Origin: a virus
Length of the DNA: 42,830 bases
Direction: 5' to 3' (one strand)
IMG/VR virus record: IMGVR_UViG_3300010413_000068
Span: 1-42,830 of that record
Part shown: piece by piece, positions 1 through 6,631 of the stretch
Position numbering within the stretch: the stretch's first letter is position 1
How the letters are laid out: every line of letters begins with the position of its first letter
Notes under the pieces: model-generated
Seen by the model: the letters and a program-made list of their open reading frames with translations, nothing else
What the model was told of the DNA's origin: nothing
Database searches by the model: none
Position numbers and translations under genes: made by a program

Positions 1-144
1 ATGCACCTACAGTCTGAATACAAGGCTATCAACTTCAGACGTGCATTGACGGAAAATGTCAAGTGTCCGGAAATTCCGGATAGTTACCCGAGCCTTACCG
101 TTTACAACGCCGCAAAGCTGTTACGCCTTCCGAAATGGATGCGC
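1..144. repeat. Direct terminal repeat, left copy
   Basis: Bases 1-144 are identical, base for base, to 42687-42830. The repeat lies inside an open reading frame that is continuous only if the two ends are joined. It is either a genuine terminal redundancy of a linear phage genome or the overlap left by assembly of a circular or circularly permuted molecule. Sequence alone does not distinguish these. Confidence 0.98.
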
Positions 145-168
145 GTGGCGAAGGAGGAGAAATCATGA
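1..168 (+). CDS. Small protein of unknown function, 3' part of a gene crossing the contig ends
   Basis: Joining the ends gives a 63-residue protein that starts at ATG 42663, passes 42830 and continues from base 1 to TGA 166-168. The C-terminal part is basic (KLLRLPKWMRVAKEEKS). Its stop overlaps the ATG of the next gene (ATGA at 165-168), as expected for translationally coupled early genes, and its start overlaps the stop of the zinc-ribbon gene ending at 42666. I recognise no family. An internal ATG at position 1 is an artefact of where the contig was opened. Confidence 0.8.
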   Translation: MHLQSEYKAINFRRALTENVKCPEIPDSYPSLTVYNAAKLLRLPKWMRVAKEEKS

Positions 169-701
169 CCGAGCCTAAGAAAACCACGTGGGCGACATTG
201 AGGGTGCCTGTGATCAAAAGAAGAGAAAATTTTACTACTGTTGGAATTGAAGACCCAGCTCATATTCCAAATGATTGGTACGACAAATACCTCGTCTCCG
301 AAGAGACCGTGACCGAATGGCCGTACAAGGTTGGCGACCTGCTGCTGGTGTGGCGTGGTGAGGATCGAGGTGTTGTAGAGATTGAAGAAATGTTCGATGA
401 TGGAGACATATTTATATCAAAGGTTTTGTTTGGATCAGTTCCATGTAGAATAAAGTGGAATGTATTTAATAGTGGCGCAAAAAGGGTCGGATTAAATCTT
501 ATCACAAAACCAGCCGGACGCAAGTACCGCGTAATCACGCCGGAAGAGTTCGAGGAGTTGAAGAATGAAGACAATAAAGGCTGTGACTTAATCGGAGAAA
601 TAACATCAATCGCAAATCACGAAAAAGATAGAGAAAACTTCTATTATTACAACACTTTGATGAAAGCGATAAAGTTGCTAAAAGAACGGAGGGAGTCATG
701 A
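165..701 (+). CDS. Early protein of unknown function, 178 aa
   Basis: The reading frame is open from further upstream, but the start is placed at ATG 165. That ATG follows an AAGGAGGAGA ribosome-binding site and overlaps the previous stop as ATGA. The protein is soluble and charged, with a compact central part (about residues 50-125) in which short acidic stretches alternate with beta-like segments, and a lysine/glutamate-rich helical C-terminus. It ends in an ATGA overlap with the next gene. No domain is recognised. Confidence 0.8.
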   Translation: MTEPKKTTWATLRVPVIKRRENFTTVGIEDPAHIPNDWYDKYLVSEETVTEWPYKVGDLLLVWRGEDRGVVEIEEMFDDGDIFISKVLFGSVPCRIKWNVFNSGAKRVGLNLITKPAGRKYRVITPEEFEELKNEDNKGCDLIGEITSIANHEKDRENFYYYNTLMKAIKLLKERRES

Positions 702-955
702 ACGAAAAACACCGTAAAGAGATGCAGAAGCGATACGAAGAGCAGCGCATGGTGAAGCTAGAAAATGCCGAAAAAGCCTGCGACCTGCTAGAGGAGCTGC
801 TGGATAATTCTATTGTTGTTGGTTTAGCTAAATTCAACGATCAATATGTTTGTACGCTTAATTTTGAAAAAGGTTCGTCCGACATAAATATTGGCACCGA
901 TTTCCTCGACCTCATGGTAACTGTTGAGGAAAAGTGGAGAGGAGGTGAATTGTGA
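698..955 (+). CDS. Early protein of unknown function, 85 aa
   Basis: A short protein with a strongly charged helical first half (residues 1-40, rich in K, E, R and Q, coiled-coil-like) followed by a beta-like segment. The start ATG overlaps the preceding stop (ATGA), with a GGAGG-type site just upstream. The stop overlaps the GTG start of the exonuclease gene. The position suggests an accessory role in the recombination module, but the sequence shows no function. Confidence 0.75.
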   Translation: MNEKHRKEMQKRYEEQRMVKLENAEKACDLLEELLDNSIVVGLAKFNDQYVCTLNFEKGSSDINIGTDFLDLMVTVEEKWRGGEL

Positions 956-1773
956 GTGTTCCTGAACCAGGCATATACGAAGATGTAGCAGAGCCAGTGT
1001 ACCGCGCTTGGGATGCAGCTTCGTATTCATCGCTGAAGATTCTTGCCCGGTCTCGACAGGAATATCGGTACTGGAAAGACAATCCACGAGAGGAAACGGA
1101 CGCTTTACGTCTAGGATCTGCGTTTGACCATCTGATCTTTGAGCCTGAACTTTACCAGCAGATGTACGCGGTCGCTCCTGAAGTGAACAAGCGAACCAAG
1201 GAAGGAAAGGAGACCTTAGCGCAATTCGAGGAAGAACATCCAAACCAAACATATATTTCCAAGTCTGAAGAGTTCCAACTTTACTCCATGCAGTACGCAT
1301 TGTCTAAGAATTGGTACGCTGACCAGATGTTGCGTAATAACGAGATGAAATCACAGGTAGCGTTCGTATGGCACGATGAGGAGACTAACGTATTATGCAA
1401 GTCTCGTGTTGACATGCTGTTGCCGAACATGTTGGCTGATCTGAAGACATCTCGAGACGTGCGCAAGTTCAAGTATGATGCGTTTGGGTATAGTTATCAC
1501 ATTCAGGCTGCTATGTATCTTGCTGGGGCGCATGCGCACGGAATTGATGTAAACGATTTCAGATTCATCGTTATTGACAAAAATCCTCCACACATCGTTA
1601 AGGTGTTTAATTTCGATGATAACGGGATTAAGCTAGGGCAGGTTCATTATCGTTCTGCTCTGTATGAATGGCGTAACGCTCACGAGACGAACAACTGGGA
1701 AGATGAAGATTTCGTGGAAACCATACAGACTCCTATGTGGAGGCTGAAAGAGGAGGGTATAGAAAGTGACTGA
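952..1773 (+). CDS. PD-(D/E)XK exonuclease, RecE/YqaJ/DUF3799-like
   Basis: A 273-residue protein with the layout of phage PD-(D/E)XK exonucleases that resect double-stranded ends for recombination. Visible elements are a helical motif near 53-64 (RLGSAFDHLIFEP), a catalytic aspartate in SRVDML (D154), the D-x-K pair in LADLKT (D163 and K165), and the downstream glutamine motif GYSYHIQAAMYL (179-190). This order and spacing match the RecE/YqaJ superfamily. It starts at GTG 952 after a GGAGGTGAATT site and overlaps both neighbours. The next gene looks like a strand-annealing partner, so the two probably form a RecE/RecT-like pair. The protein is much shorter than E. coli RecE but normal for phage single-domain versions. 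Confidence 0.85.
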   Translation: MSVPEPGIYEDVAEPVYRAWDAASYSSLKILARSRQEYRYWKDNPREETDALRLGSAFDHLIFEPELYQQMYAVAPEVNKRTKEGKETLAQFEEEHPNQTYISKSEEFQLYSMQYALSKNWYADQMLRNNEMKSQVAFVWHDEETNVLCKSRVDMLLPNMLADLKTSRDVRKFKYDAFGYSYHIQAAMYLAGAHAHGIDVNDFRFIVIDKNPPHIVKVFNFDDNGIKLGQVHYRSALYEWRNAHETNNWEDEDFVETIQTPMWRLKEEGIESD

Positions 1774-2623
1774 AGCAACAGAGATCATTGAATATCAGGA
1801 AATTGCGCCTGTTCAACAGTATGGCGGTGCGGTACAATTGCTTCCCGTCAAGGAAATGCTAGAGCAGCTCAAGGAATACGATGCGCGTAGATCGTCATTT
1901 ATTGAGTGGGTGCTTTCGCACATGAAAGAGGGGTTGCATTACGGGTTTCCGCCAGGATGTCAGGCAAAGTATGATGCTCAAGGAAACCTTTTAATTGGCG
2001 GAAAATCCTATCCGATTACGCAATGGAAGCCAAAGGCCATGATATACAAGACCGGTCTCATGCTTTTGCTTGATCTTCTGCGACTTCAGCCGAAACACGA
2101 GCCGGATACGCAGACTTGGGAAATGCTTGGAAGCCAGCAAGGTACCATTTTCCGTAAATGCACCCTGTTCAGGGGAGACATTATGGTTGGAGAGGGATTT
2201 GGTGCATGTGGGGTTAAGGAAAAAAGTACAACAACCATCAACTCTGCTATTAAGCAGGCTAATACTCGAGCGTTGCGTGAAGCCGTCATGAACGCTTTCC
2301 CTATGATCGCGGAACTGTTTGGCGAACCGTATGACGGCGATGAATCTCGAAGCAAGTCAGATGGAAGCGGAGATACGTCAGAGTCCAAGCAAACGCCTGT
2401 AACAAGGAAGCAAAAACAGGAACTTATCGCTATTGTTGACAAGAAGATGTCAGAGAAAAAATGTGATGGGATGAATCCTGTTGATTTTCTCGCGGTAATC
2501 ATAGGCGACATATTAGGTAAGCCTTCTCTTGATACGATGAGTGAATACGAAGAGGTGAAAGCTGCAATTGACTCGGGAGACTACGATCTGAACACGGGTG
2601 AACGTATACCGGAAAACAAATAG
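1766..2623 (+). CDS. Putative single-strand annealing protein (recombinase partner)
   Basis: A 285-residue protein starting at GTG 1766, overlapping the exonuclease gene by 8 bases. The middle contains a glycine-rich segment (VGEGFGACGVKEK, about 140-152) followed by NSAIKQANTRALREAV (about 157-172). This G-rich segment, then N-x-A-x-K-x-A-x-x-R-A-x-x-x-A-V, is the pattern I associate with several phage strand-annealing families (Sak/Erf/DUF1071-like). The C-terminal 80 residues are charged and probably a flexible tail. The family call is by pattern and by its place next to an exonuclease. A RecT fold is not evident, so the exact family remains open. Confidence 0.6.
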   Translation: MTEATEIIEYQEIAPVQQYGGAVQLLPVKEMLEQLKEYDARRSSFIEWVLSHMKEGLHYGFPPGCQAKYDAQGNLLIGGKSYPITQWKPKAMIYKTGLMLLLDLLRLQPKHEPDTQTWEMLGSQQGTIFRKCTLFRGDIMVGEGFGACGVKEKSTTTINSAIKQANTRALREAVMNAFPMIAELFGEPYDGDESRSKSDGSGDTSESKQTPVTRKQKQELIAIVDKKMSEKKCDGMNPVDFLAVIIGDILGKPSLDTMSEYEEVKAAIDSGDYDLNTGERIPENK

Positions 2624-2632
2624 GAGGATGTG

Positions 2633-2911
2633 ATGTATATCCATTTCGCAACATCAAACAGAAAAGACGCTCTTTGCTATTTGCAGGACGTTTTGCCACA
2701 CAAGAAAATAACCGACACACCAGACAGTGCTGGACCATTACTCGATTTTGTTCAACAAGGTATTGTAAGAGTTCAAGATCCTAAAATGCATGGATCTCGC
2801 ATTCACGTAATGCCCGGAGACAATTATGTCGAAAGCAAAGAATTGCGACAAAAAATCGTAGATGCTTGCAGGATATTTACTGACGAAACGGACGGAAAGG
2901 AGACATCATGA
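2633..2911 (+). CDS. Early protein of unknown function, 92 aa
   Basis: A GTG at 2630 is in frame, but the ATG at 2633 sits five bases after a perfect AGGAGG and is the better start. The protein is small, mixed alpha/beta, with no clear motif. The C-terminal third is acidic. The stop overlaps the next gene's ATG as ATGA. No family is recognised. Confidence 0.72.
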   Translation: MYIHFATSNRKDALCYLQDVLPHKKITDTPDSAGPLLDFVQQGIVRVQDPKMHGSRIHVMPGDNYVESKELRQKIVDACRIFTDETDGKETS

Positions 2912-3156
2912 AGACTCTCAAGGTAGAATGGACGCGAGAGGTTCCGAAAGAACCGGGATTGTATCTGCGTAAAACATTTGATGGTAGCATTTTAACATCA
3001 TGTGTGGTTAAGGCTAGAAACAGGTTCCTTATTTCGGATTATCCTCGATCCAATTGGGTTGCTGAAAATAAGGGAAAAAAACCGCTACATTGGTTCAGCC
3101 AACGCATAGAGGAAGCGCATCCCGGAGCGCACAATCCGGGCACTAAACGGAGGTGA
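2908..3156 (+). CDS. Early protein of unknown function, 82 aa
   Basis: The protein begins with a basic N-terminus and contains W-T-R-E-V-P-K-E-P-G-L-Y-L, resembling the W-x-x-x-x-P-x-x-x-G-x-Y-x pattern of many small phage proteins of unknown role. The C-terminal 20 residues are rich in R, H, P and G. It is translationally coupled to the preceding gene (ATGA) and is the last gene before the tRNA. The function cannot be assigned. Confidence 0.7.
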   Translation: MKTLKVEWTREVPKEPGLYLRKTFDGSILTSCVVKARNRFLISDYPRSNWVAENKGKKPLHWFSQRIEEAHPGAHNPGTKRR

Positions 3157-3169
3157 GGTGATCGTATCT

Positions 3170-3199
3170 ATTGCGGCTCGAACTCCCTGAGGCCGCAAT
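3170..3199 (+). other. Hairpin abutting the tRNA 5' end
   Basis: ATTGCGGC (3170-3177) and GCCGCAAT (3192-3199) form a perfect 8-bp stem with a 14-base loop. The 3' arm ends exactly one base before the tRNA. It could be a processing signal that frees the tRNA 5' end, or a partial transcription barrier. There is no U-tract after it, so a simple terminator is unlikely. Confidence 0.6.
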
Positions 3200-3285
3200 G
3201 CGAGGGTGGCGGAATTGGTATACGCATCGGACTTAAAATCCGACGAAGGGAAACCTGCATGCGGGTTCGACTCCCGCCCCTCGCA
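3200..3285 (+). tRNA. tRNA-Leu (anticodon UAA)
   Basis: An 86-nt class II tRNA. The acceptor stem GCGAGGG (3200-3206) pairs with CCCTCGC (3278-3284), with discriminator A at 3285. The anticodon stem TCGGA/TCCGA encloses loop CTTAAAA with anticodon TAA at 3234-3236. There is a long variable arm as in leucine tRNAs, and a T arm GCGGG-TTCGACT-CCCGC (3261-3277). The 3' CCA is not encoded. It would read UUA codons. The two genes immediately downstream are markedly AT-rich and use TTA often, so the tRNA may support their translation. Confidence 0.95.
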
Positions 3286-3305
3286 CAAACCTTCAGGAGG
3301 ATGTC

Positions 3306-3581
3306 ATGGCGAAAATAGTACTTTTAACATTGACTACAGTGTGTTTTGCTATAGTAGTTCCTTGCACGTTTATGGCAGCATTGTATTTTTGTCAATTTAT
3401 GGTAAATTTATTTTTTATTTTAGCACATATCGCAATGTTTATTTATGAAAATTTTAACGTAAGCGTGTTTAATGGTGAGTTGTTTCATGATTCTATTAAT
3501 TTGTTTGGAAAAGGATTAATCTGGTATATAATCTATATGGTACCATTAGTATTTTTAATACAAAAACATCAGAAACATTAG
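3306..3581 (+). CDS. Small integral membrane protein, 91 aa
   Basis: The sequence is dominated by hydrophobic segments at about residues 4-28 and 32-48 and a third at about 70-86, with a short polar loop in between, so two or three membrane spans are likely. The start follows an AGGAGGATGTC site. The coding sequence is much richer in A+T than the flanking early genes, suggesting separate acquisition together with the next gene. The function is unknown. Phage membrane proteins at such positions can act in superinfection exclusion, but nothing here proves it. Confidence 0.7.
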   Translation: MAKIVLLTLTTVCFAIVVPCTFMAALYFCQFMVNLFFILAHIAMFIYENFNVSVFNGELFHDSINLFGKGLIWYIIYMVPLVFLIQKHQKH

Positions 3582-3590
3582 GAGGATGTC

Positions 3591-3929
3591 ATGACCAAAA
3601 AACTAGAAGAAATGAATTATTGTTTAGCAAGTATATATTTTATTATCCATAATGATACACTAGAAGCTCACAATAAGTTCAAAAAAATTGAAGAAAAAGG
3701 ATTAAATGATAAAGAAACAATTGAACTTCTTTACGAAATTAGAAATAAGCTAGAATTTGGTGAAACGATGAATATGGAGAGAAATCATGCAATTAATATG
3801 TATTATAAAATTAAAAGAGAAAATAGAGAATTAAAAGAAAAGCTAGAAAAAATGGCAGACGTTGAAAGCGCAGCATATAAAGCACTTGAAATATTGAAAC
3901 AATTTGGGGAAAAAGACAAGGAGAAATAG
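3591..3929 (+). CDS. AT-rich coiled-coil protein, 112 aa
   Basis: Almost wholly helical, rich in K, E and N, with a probable coiled coil from about residue 65 to 110 (heptad-like runs in IKRENRELKEKLEKM). It carries the same AGGAGGATGTCATG start context as the membrane protein upstream and shares its low G+C, so the two look like a unit. No family is recognised. The protein could be a soluble partner of the membrane protein, which is inference from position only. Confidence 0.7.
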   Translation: MTKKLEEMNYCLASIYFIIHNDTLEAHNKFKKIEEKGLNDKETIELLYEIRNKLEFGETMNMERNHAINMYYKIKRENRELKEKLEKMADVESAAYKALEILKQFGEKDKEK

Positions 3930-3931
3930 CC

Positions 3932-4210
3932 ATGTCTCTACGCTGCAATCTTGATATCGAGGAGCGCGATGGTCGGCTGTACGTCACGCCGAAGGTTTAC
4001 GGTATACCGATCACATTTCTTCTGGAGCAGCACGTTCGGGAGATTGAGCGTGTTCAGGAACTGCTTGCTAAATCTTCGCTTACAAGCGAAACGCTCCATT
4101 ATCTTCGCGCCGGAGGATTTCCAACCGAGTTCAGCTTTCCTGCTGAACAGGAGGAAGAGGTTCGCAAGGCGTTGAACTTGCCGAGAAAACAGGAACAGTT
4201 ATCGCTATGA
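3932..4210 (+). CDS. Early protein of unknown function, 92 aa
   Basis: The base composition returns to that of the main early genes. The N-terminal half is beta-like (about residues 1-32) and the rest helical, ending in a glutamine/glutamate-rich tail. The ATG lies after an AGGAGAAATAGCC site. The stop overlaps the next start (ATGA). No motif is recognised. Confidence 0.75.
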   Translation: MSLRCNLDIEERDGRLYVTPKVYGIPITFLLEQHVREIERVQELLAKSSLTSETLHYLRAGGFPTEFSFPAEQEEEVRKALNLPRKQEQLSL

Positions 4211-4485
4211 ACTGGACCCAGCGCGACCTCGACAATAGCCGTGCGAAGCCCGTGGACGCGAAGAAACGCACCAAGGCACGTCTGCCTAACATCGGGCATA
4301 AAAGCCGCGCAGAGGCCATATACAAGCTAGAACGGACGCAGCTTATCAAGCTGGTGCTTAACCAGGACGAGAAGATCAGGACATTGACAAGAAGGCTGAA
4401 GGAAAGCAATGACATCTGGGAGCCGATGAAGCAGAACTTATTGAAGGAAAACAGAGAACTTCGGGAAAGATTGGAGGAGAAATGA
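4207..4485 (+). CDS. Early basic coiled-coil protein, 92 aa
   Basis: The N-terminal half is strongly basic (many K and R up to residue 40). The C-terminal half forms a predicted coiled coil ending in LLKENRELRERLEEK. Basic plus coiled-coil character would suit a small nucleic-acid-binding oligomer, but there is no family evidence. It is coupled to both neighbours by ATGA overlaps. Confidence 0.72.
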   Translation: MNWTQRDLDNSRAKPVDAKKRTKARLPNIGHKSRAEAIYKLERTQLIKLVLNQDEKIRTLTRRLKESNDIWEPMKQNLLKENRELRERLEEK

Positions 4486-4856
4486 AAGAGAAATTCACGC
4501 CGGGACCGTGGAGGAGATGCCACTGCGGAAAGTGCGGACACGTCAACGATGGCCACGGGTTCATAGCTATAGCAAATGGGCAATGGAATTGTCCTCCAGA
4601 AGCGGATATGTACCCAACAGATGAAGCGTGTTTTGCCAACGCCAACCTTATCGCAGTCGCTCCCGAGATGTACTATAAGATTAAAGAGCAGCTTGATTTT
4701 TTTGATAATATGATATCTACATTTGATAGGCTCGGAGGTGCTTATAATAAGTCGTTTGATGAGTTGAAAATGCGAGCTGATGACATACGCAAACTGTTAG
4801 TCAAAGCGCGAGGAGAAGATGGGGAACGTGATGGATCTACTGGCTCCTCGTCATAA
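4482..4856 (+). CDS. FTPGPW-type phage protein, 124 aa
   Basis: It begins with KFTPGPW and later contains ACFANANLIAVAPEMY (about residues 49-64). These are the two hallmarks of a common phage/prophage family of unknown function that starts FTPGPW and has an A-N/D-A-x-L-I-A-x-A-P-E motif. The segment CHCGKCG (about 13-19) adds a cysteine cluster that may bind metal. The 3' end overlaps the next gene by 38 bases. The role is unknown. Confidence 0.78.
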   Translation: MKEKFTPGPWRRCHCGKCGHVNDGHGFIAIANGQWNCPPEADMYPTDEACFANANLIAVAPEMYYKIKEQLDFFDNMISTFDRLGGAYNKSFDELKMRADDIRKLLVKARGEDGERDGSTGSSS

Positions 4857-5037
4857 GCCGTGGATGCGATGCTGGGGCATCACGCGAGCTGGAGAACGGT
4901 GCAAGTGTATCGGAGGTGTGCAGCGTGGCAACAGGTACTACTGCGTGGAGCACGACCCTAAAGATATTCGGACACATCCGCAGTATGAACAGTTAGTTAA
5001 GGAACTTACAGGAGGCGATCATGGGAAAGATGAGTAA
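4819..5037 (+). CDS. Small zinc-finger-like protein, 72 aa
   Basis: The core pattern C-W-G-I-T-R-A-G-E-R-C-K-C (about residues 18-30) followed by YYCVEH (40-45) matches the C-x-G-x-T-x-x-G-x-x-C ... Y-C-x-x-H arrangement of small zinc-binding proteins common in phages and bacteria. The start at 4819 lies after an AGGAGAAG site inside the previous gene. ATG 4831 is a possible later start that would keep the finger. It may bind nucleic acid or protein. No target is visible. Confidence 0.72.
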   Translation: MGNVMDLLAPRHKPWMRCWGITRAGERCKCIGGVQRGNRYYCVEHDPKDIRTHPQYEQLVKELTGGDHGKDE

Positions 5038-5344
5038 GGAAGAGCGGGAGAAGAATATAGAATCTCTACGATACAGTTACGAAACAAGAAAAAACGGTGA
5101 CTGGAAATTTAAGCTTCAAGTCCCAATATCCTATAATGAATTAGTAGCCGCTCTCGAGGAGATTGACGAGCTGAGGGAAGAGGTTAAGCAGTTGCGAGAT
5201 GAAATTGACAATATAAACACGATACTTGGTGATTTTTTTGTTGATGTTAACGTAGAAATTACAGATGAAACAGAACCAAAACACTTAATAAGAATATTTA
5301 ATAAGATAAAGAAAGATCTTGACCAAGCCAGAGCCACCAAATGA
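5021..5344 (+). CDS. Coiled-coil early protein, 107 aa
   Basis: Start ATG 5021 follows an AGGAGGCGATC site within the preceding gene. Residues about 45-70 are a clear heptad-patterned coiled coil (EIDELREEVKQLRDEID) flanked by a short beta-like segment and a helical C-terminus. No family is recognised. A second in-frame ATG at 5030 is possible. Confidence 0.72.
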   Translation: MGKMSKEEREKNIESLRYSYETRKNGDWKFKLQVPISYNELVAALEEIDELREEVKQLRDEIDNINTILGDFFVDVNVEITDETEPKHLIRIFNKIKKDLDQARATK

Positions 5345-5372
5345 CCAACCCTATCCACAACAGGAGTAAAAC

Positions 5373-5921
5373 ATGCGTGTTTTAGTAGCTTGTGAGTTCA
5401 GCGGGATAGTAAGGGACGCATTCAGGAAACGTGGTCACGATGCCTGGTCTTGCGATCTTTTACCCACTGACGCAGATCCAAAGTATCATATTCAAGGTGA
5501 TGTTCTTGATATACTTGATAACGGATGGGATTTAATGATAGCACACCCGCCGTGTACACATTTAGCCGTTTCTGGAGCAAGATGGTTTAAGTATAAACAA
5601 AATGAACAAGCTGAATCATTGGATTTCGTGAAAAAATTACTTGATGCGCCGATAAATAAAATAGCTCTTGAAAACCCGGTAAGTATAATCAGTACAAGAA
5701 TCAGAAAGCCTGACCAGATCATACAACCGTGGATGTTTGGACATGGAGAAACTAAAGCAACATGTTTATGGCTGTTTAATCTTCCAAAACTTATACCAAC
5801 TAATATTGTAGAAGGTCGTGAACCTCGTATACATCACATGGCACCTGGACCAAACAGATCAAGAGACAGAAGCGTTACTTTTCAAGGGATCGCAAACGCA
5901 ATGGCGGAACAATGGGGATAA
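5373..5921 (+). CDS. C5-cytosine-methyltransferase-like DNA modification protein, 182 aa
   Basis: The N-terminus has a motif I-like cofactor segment (VACEFSG, 5-11). AHPPCTHLAVSG (57-68) carries the catalytic Pro-Cys of C5 cytosine methyltransferases, and ALENP (98-102) matches motif VI (E-N-V/P). Only about 180 residues are present, far shorter than free-standing bacterial C5 enzymes, and I see no target-recognition domain. The compact form is common in phages. It could methylate phage DNA to avoid host restriction, or modify cytosine in another way. No restriction nuclease gene is adjacent, so it is an orphan enzyme. The last 10 bases overlap the next gene. Confidence 0.8.
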   Translation: MRVLVACEFSGIVRDAFRKRGHDAWSCDLLPTDADPKYHIQGDVLDILDNGWDLMIAHPPCTHLAVSGARWFKYKQNEQAESLDFVKKLLDAPINKIALENPVSIISTRIRKPDQIIQPWMFGHGETKATCLWLFNLPKLIPTNIVEGREPRIHHMAPGPNRSRDRSVTFQGIANAMAEQWG

Positions 5922-6631
5922 ACAACATCGACCCTAAGGATCGGGATAAACTGTACCCGATACTGTACACGATTGATATAATTCAGTACGGGTATCCGGA
6001 TGGACTCATTCCGAAAAAAGTGATCCGAGATCACCTTGCTTTACGGAGCGAATCGAGTCGTTTCAGGTGGGTTTTAGGTGAAAAGTACGGGCTCTGGGAG
6101 GAGCACGGTCACAAATTAAAGCTATGCCAAAAAAATACGATAAACACGGAATTTCAGAAATTAGGTTCCCCAAAAAATACGATAAACACGGAAATTTCAG
6201 AAAATAAACCGGAAAACACGGAAATTTTACCTGGCACGGAAATTGCTAATCAGTTATATATAAACAATAGGTTTTCTAACGAAGGTTCCGGAACGGAAAC
6301 GGAGACCTTCGTGAAAAAATTTATTTCGTGTCCTGAACTGATCGAACGTAAGGTGAAAATCAAAGAGGAAACTTTACGGCAACGAGTTCAGGAATGGTTC
6401 AAGAAATACCCACCGGATTATATCGAAGAAAAATTCTGGGCATTCAGAGAATATCTTTCAGACAAGAAAACGAAATGCAAACGTCCGATGTCCATATTCA
6501 CCAACTTCCTGACACCAAAGTATGAGCGTCAGAAAAAATTCACGGCGAAGATTCACAAGAAAGAAACTGTCCAGCCTGTTCATGAAGAAACGAAACATTC
6601 ACTTCTAAACCTCATGGATGAAGACCTATGA
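5912..6631 (+). CDS. Putative replication initiator or helicase loader, 239 aa
   Basis: It lies immediately upstream of the DnaB-type helicase, where phages of many kinds keep an initiator or loader. The N-terminal 75 residues look like a winged-helix domain. The middle (about 75-115) consists of repeated N-T-E-containing units encoded by iteron-like DNA repeats. The C-terminal part (about 140-215) is a helical, basic region with QEWFKKYPPDYIEEKFWAF. This is the arrangement of lambda O-type initiators, whose genes contain the origin iterons, but no specific family motif is seen. The start at ATG 5912 overlaps the methyltransferase by 10 bases. Confidence 0.6.
   Translation: MGINNIDPKDRDKLYPILYTIDIIQYGYPDGLIPKKVIRDHLALRSESSRFRWVLGEKYGLWEEHGHKLKLCQKNTINTEFQKLGSPKNTINTEISENKPENTEILPGTEIANQLYINNRFSNEGSGTETETFVKKFISCPELIERKVKIKEETLRQRVQEWFKKYPPDYIEEKFWAFREYLSDKKTKCKRPMSIFTNFLTPKYERQKKFTAKIHKKETVQPVHEETKHSLLNLMDEDL
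6127..6310 (+). repeat. Iteron-like repeats and AT-rich tract, candidate replication origin
   Basis: Inside the putative initiator gene, two 34-base near-identical units (6127-6160 and 6170-6203) share TACGATAAACACGG. The core CACGGAA recurs at 6145, 6187, 6217 and 6235, spaced 42, 30 and 18 bases. An AT-rich stretch with TTATATATAAAC follows at about 6250-6280, then the perfect palindrome GTTCCGGAAC (6285-6294) and a GAAGGT/ACCTTC inverted repeat (6281-6310). Iterons inside an initiator gene, followed by an AT-rich unwinding region, is the lambda-type origin plan. Confidence 0.6.

Noticed and set aside
3121-3140. CCCGG/CCGGG inverted repeat in the gene before the tRNA
   Set aside because: A 5-bp stem with a 10-base loop inside coding sequence and without a U-tract is probably chance.
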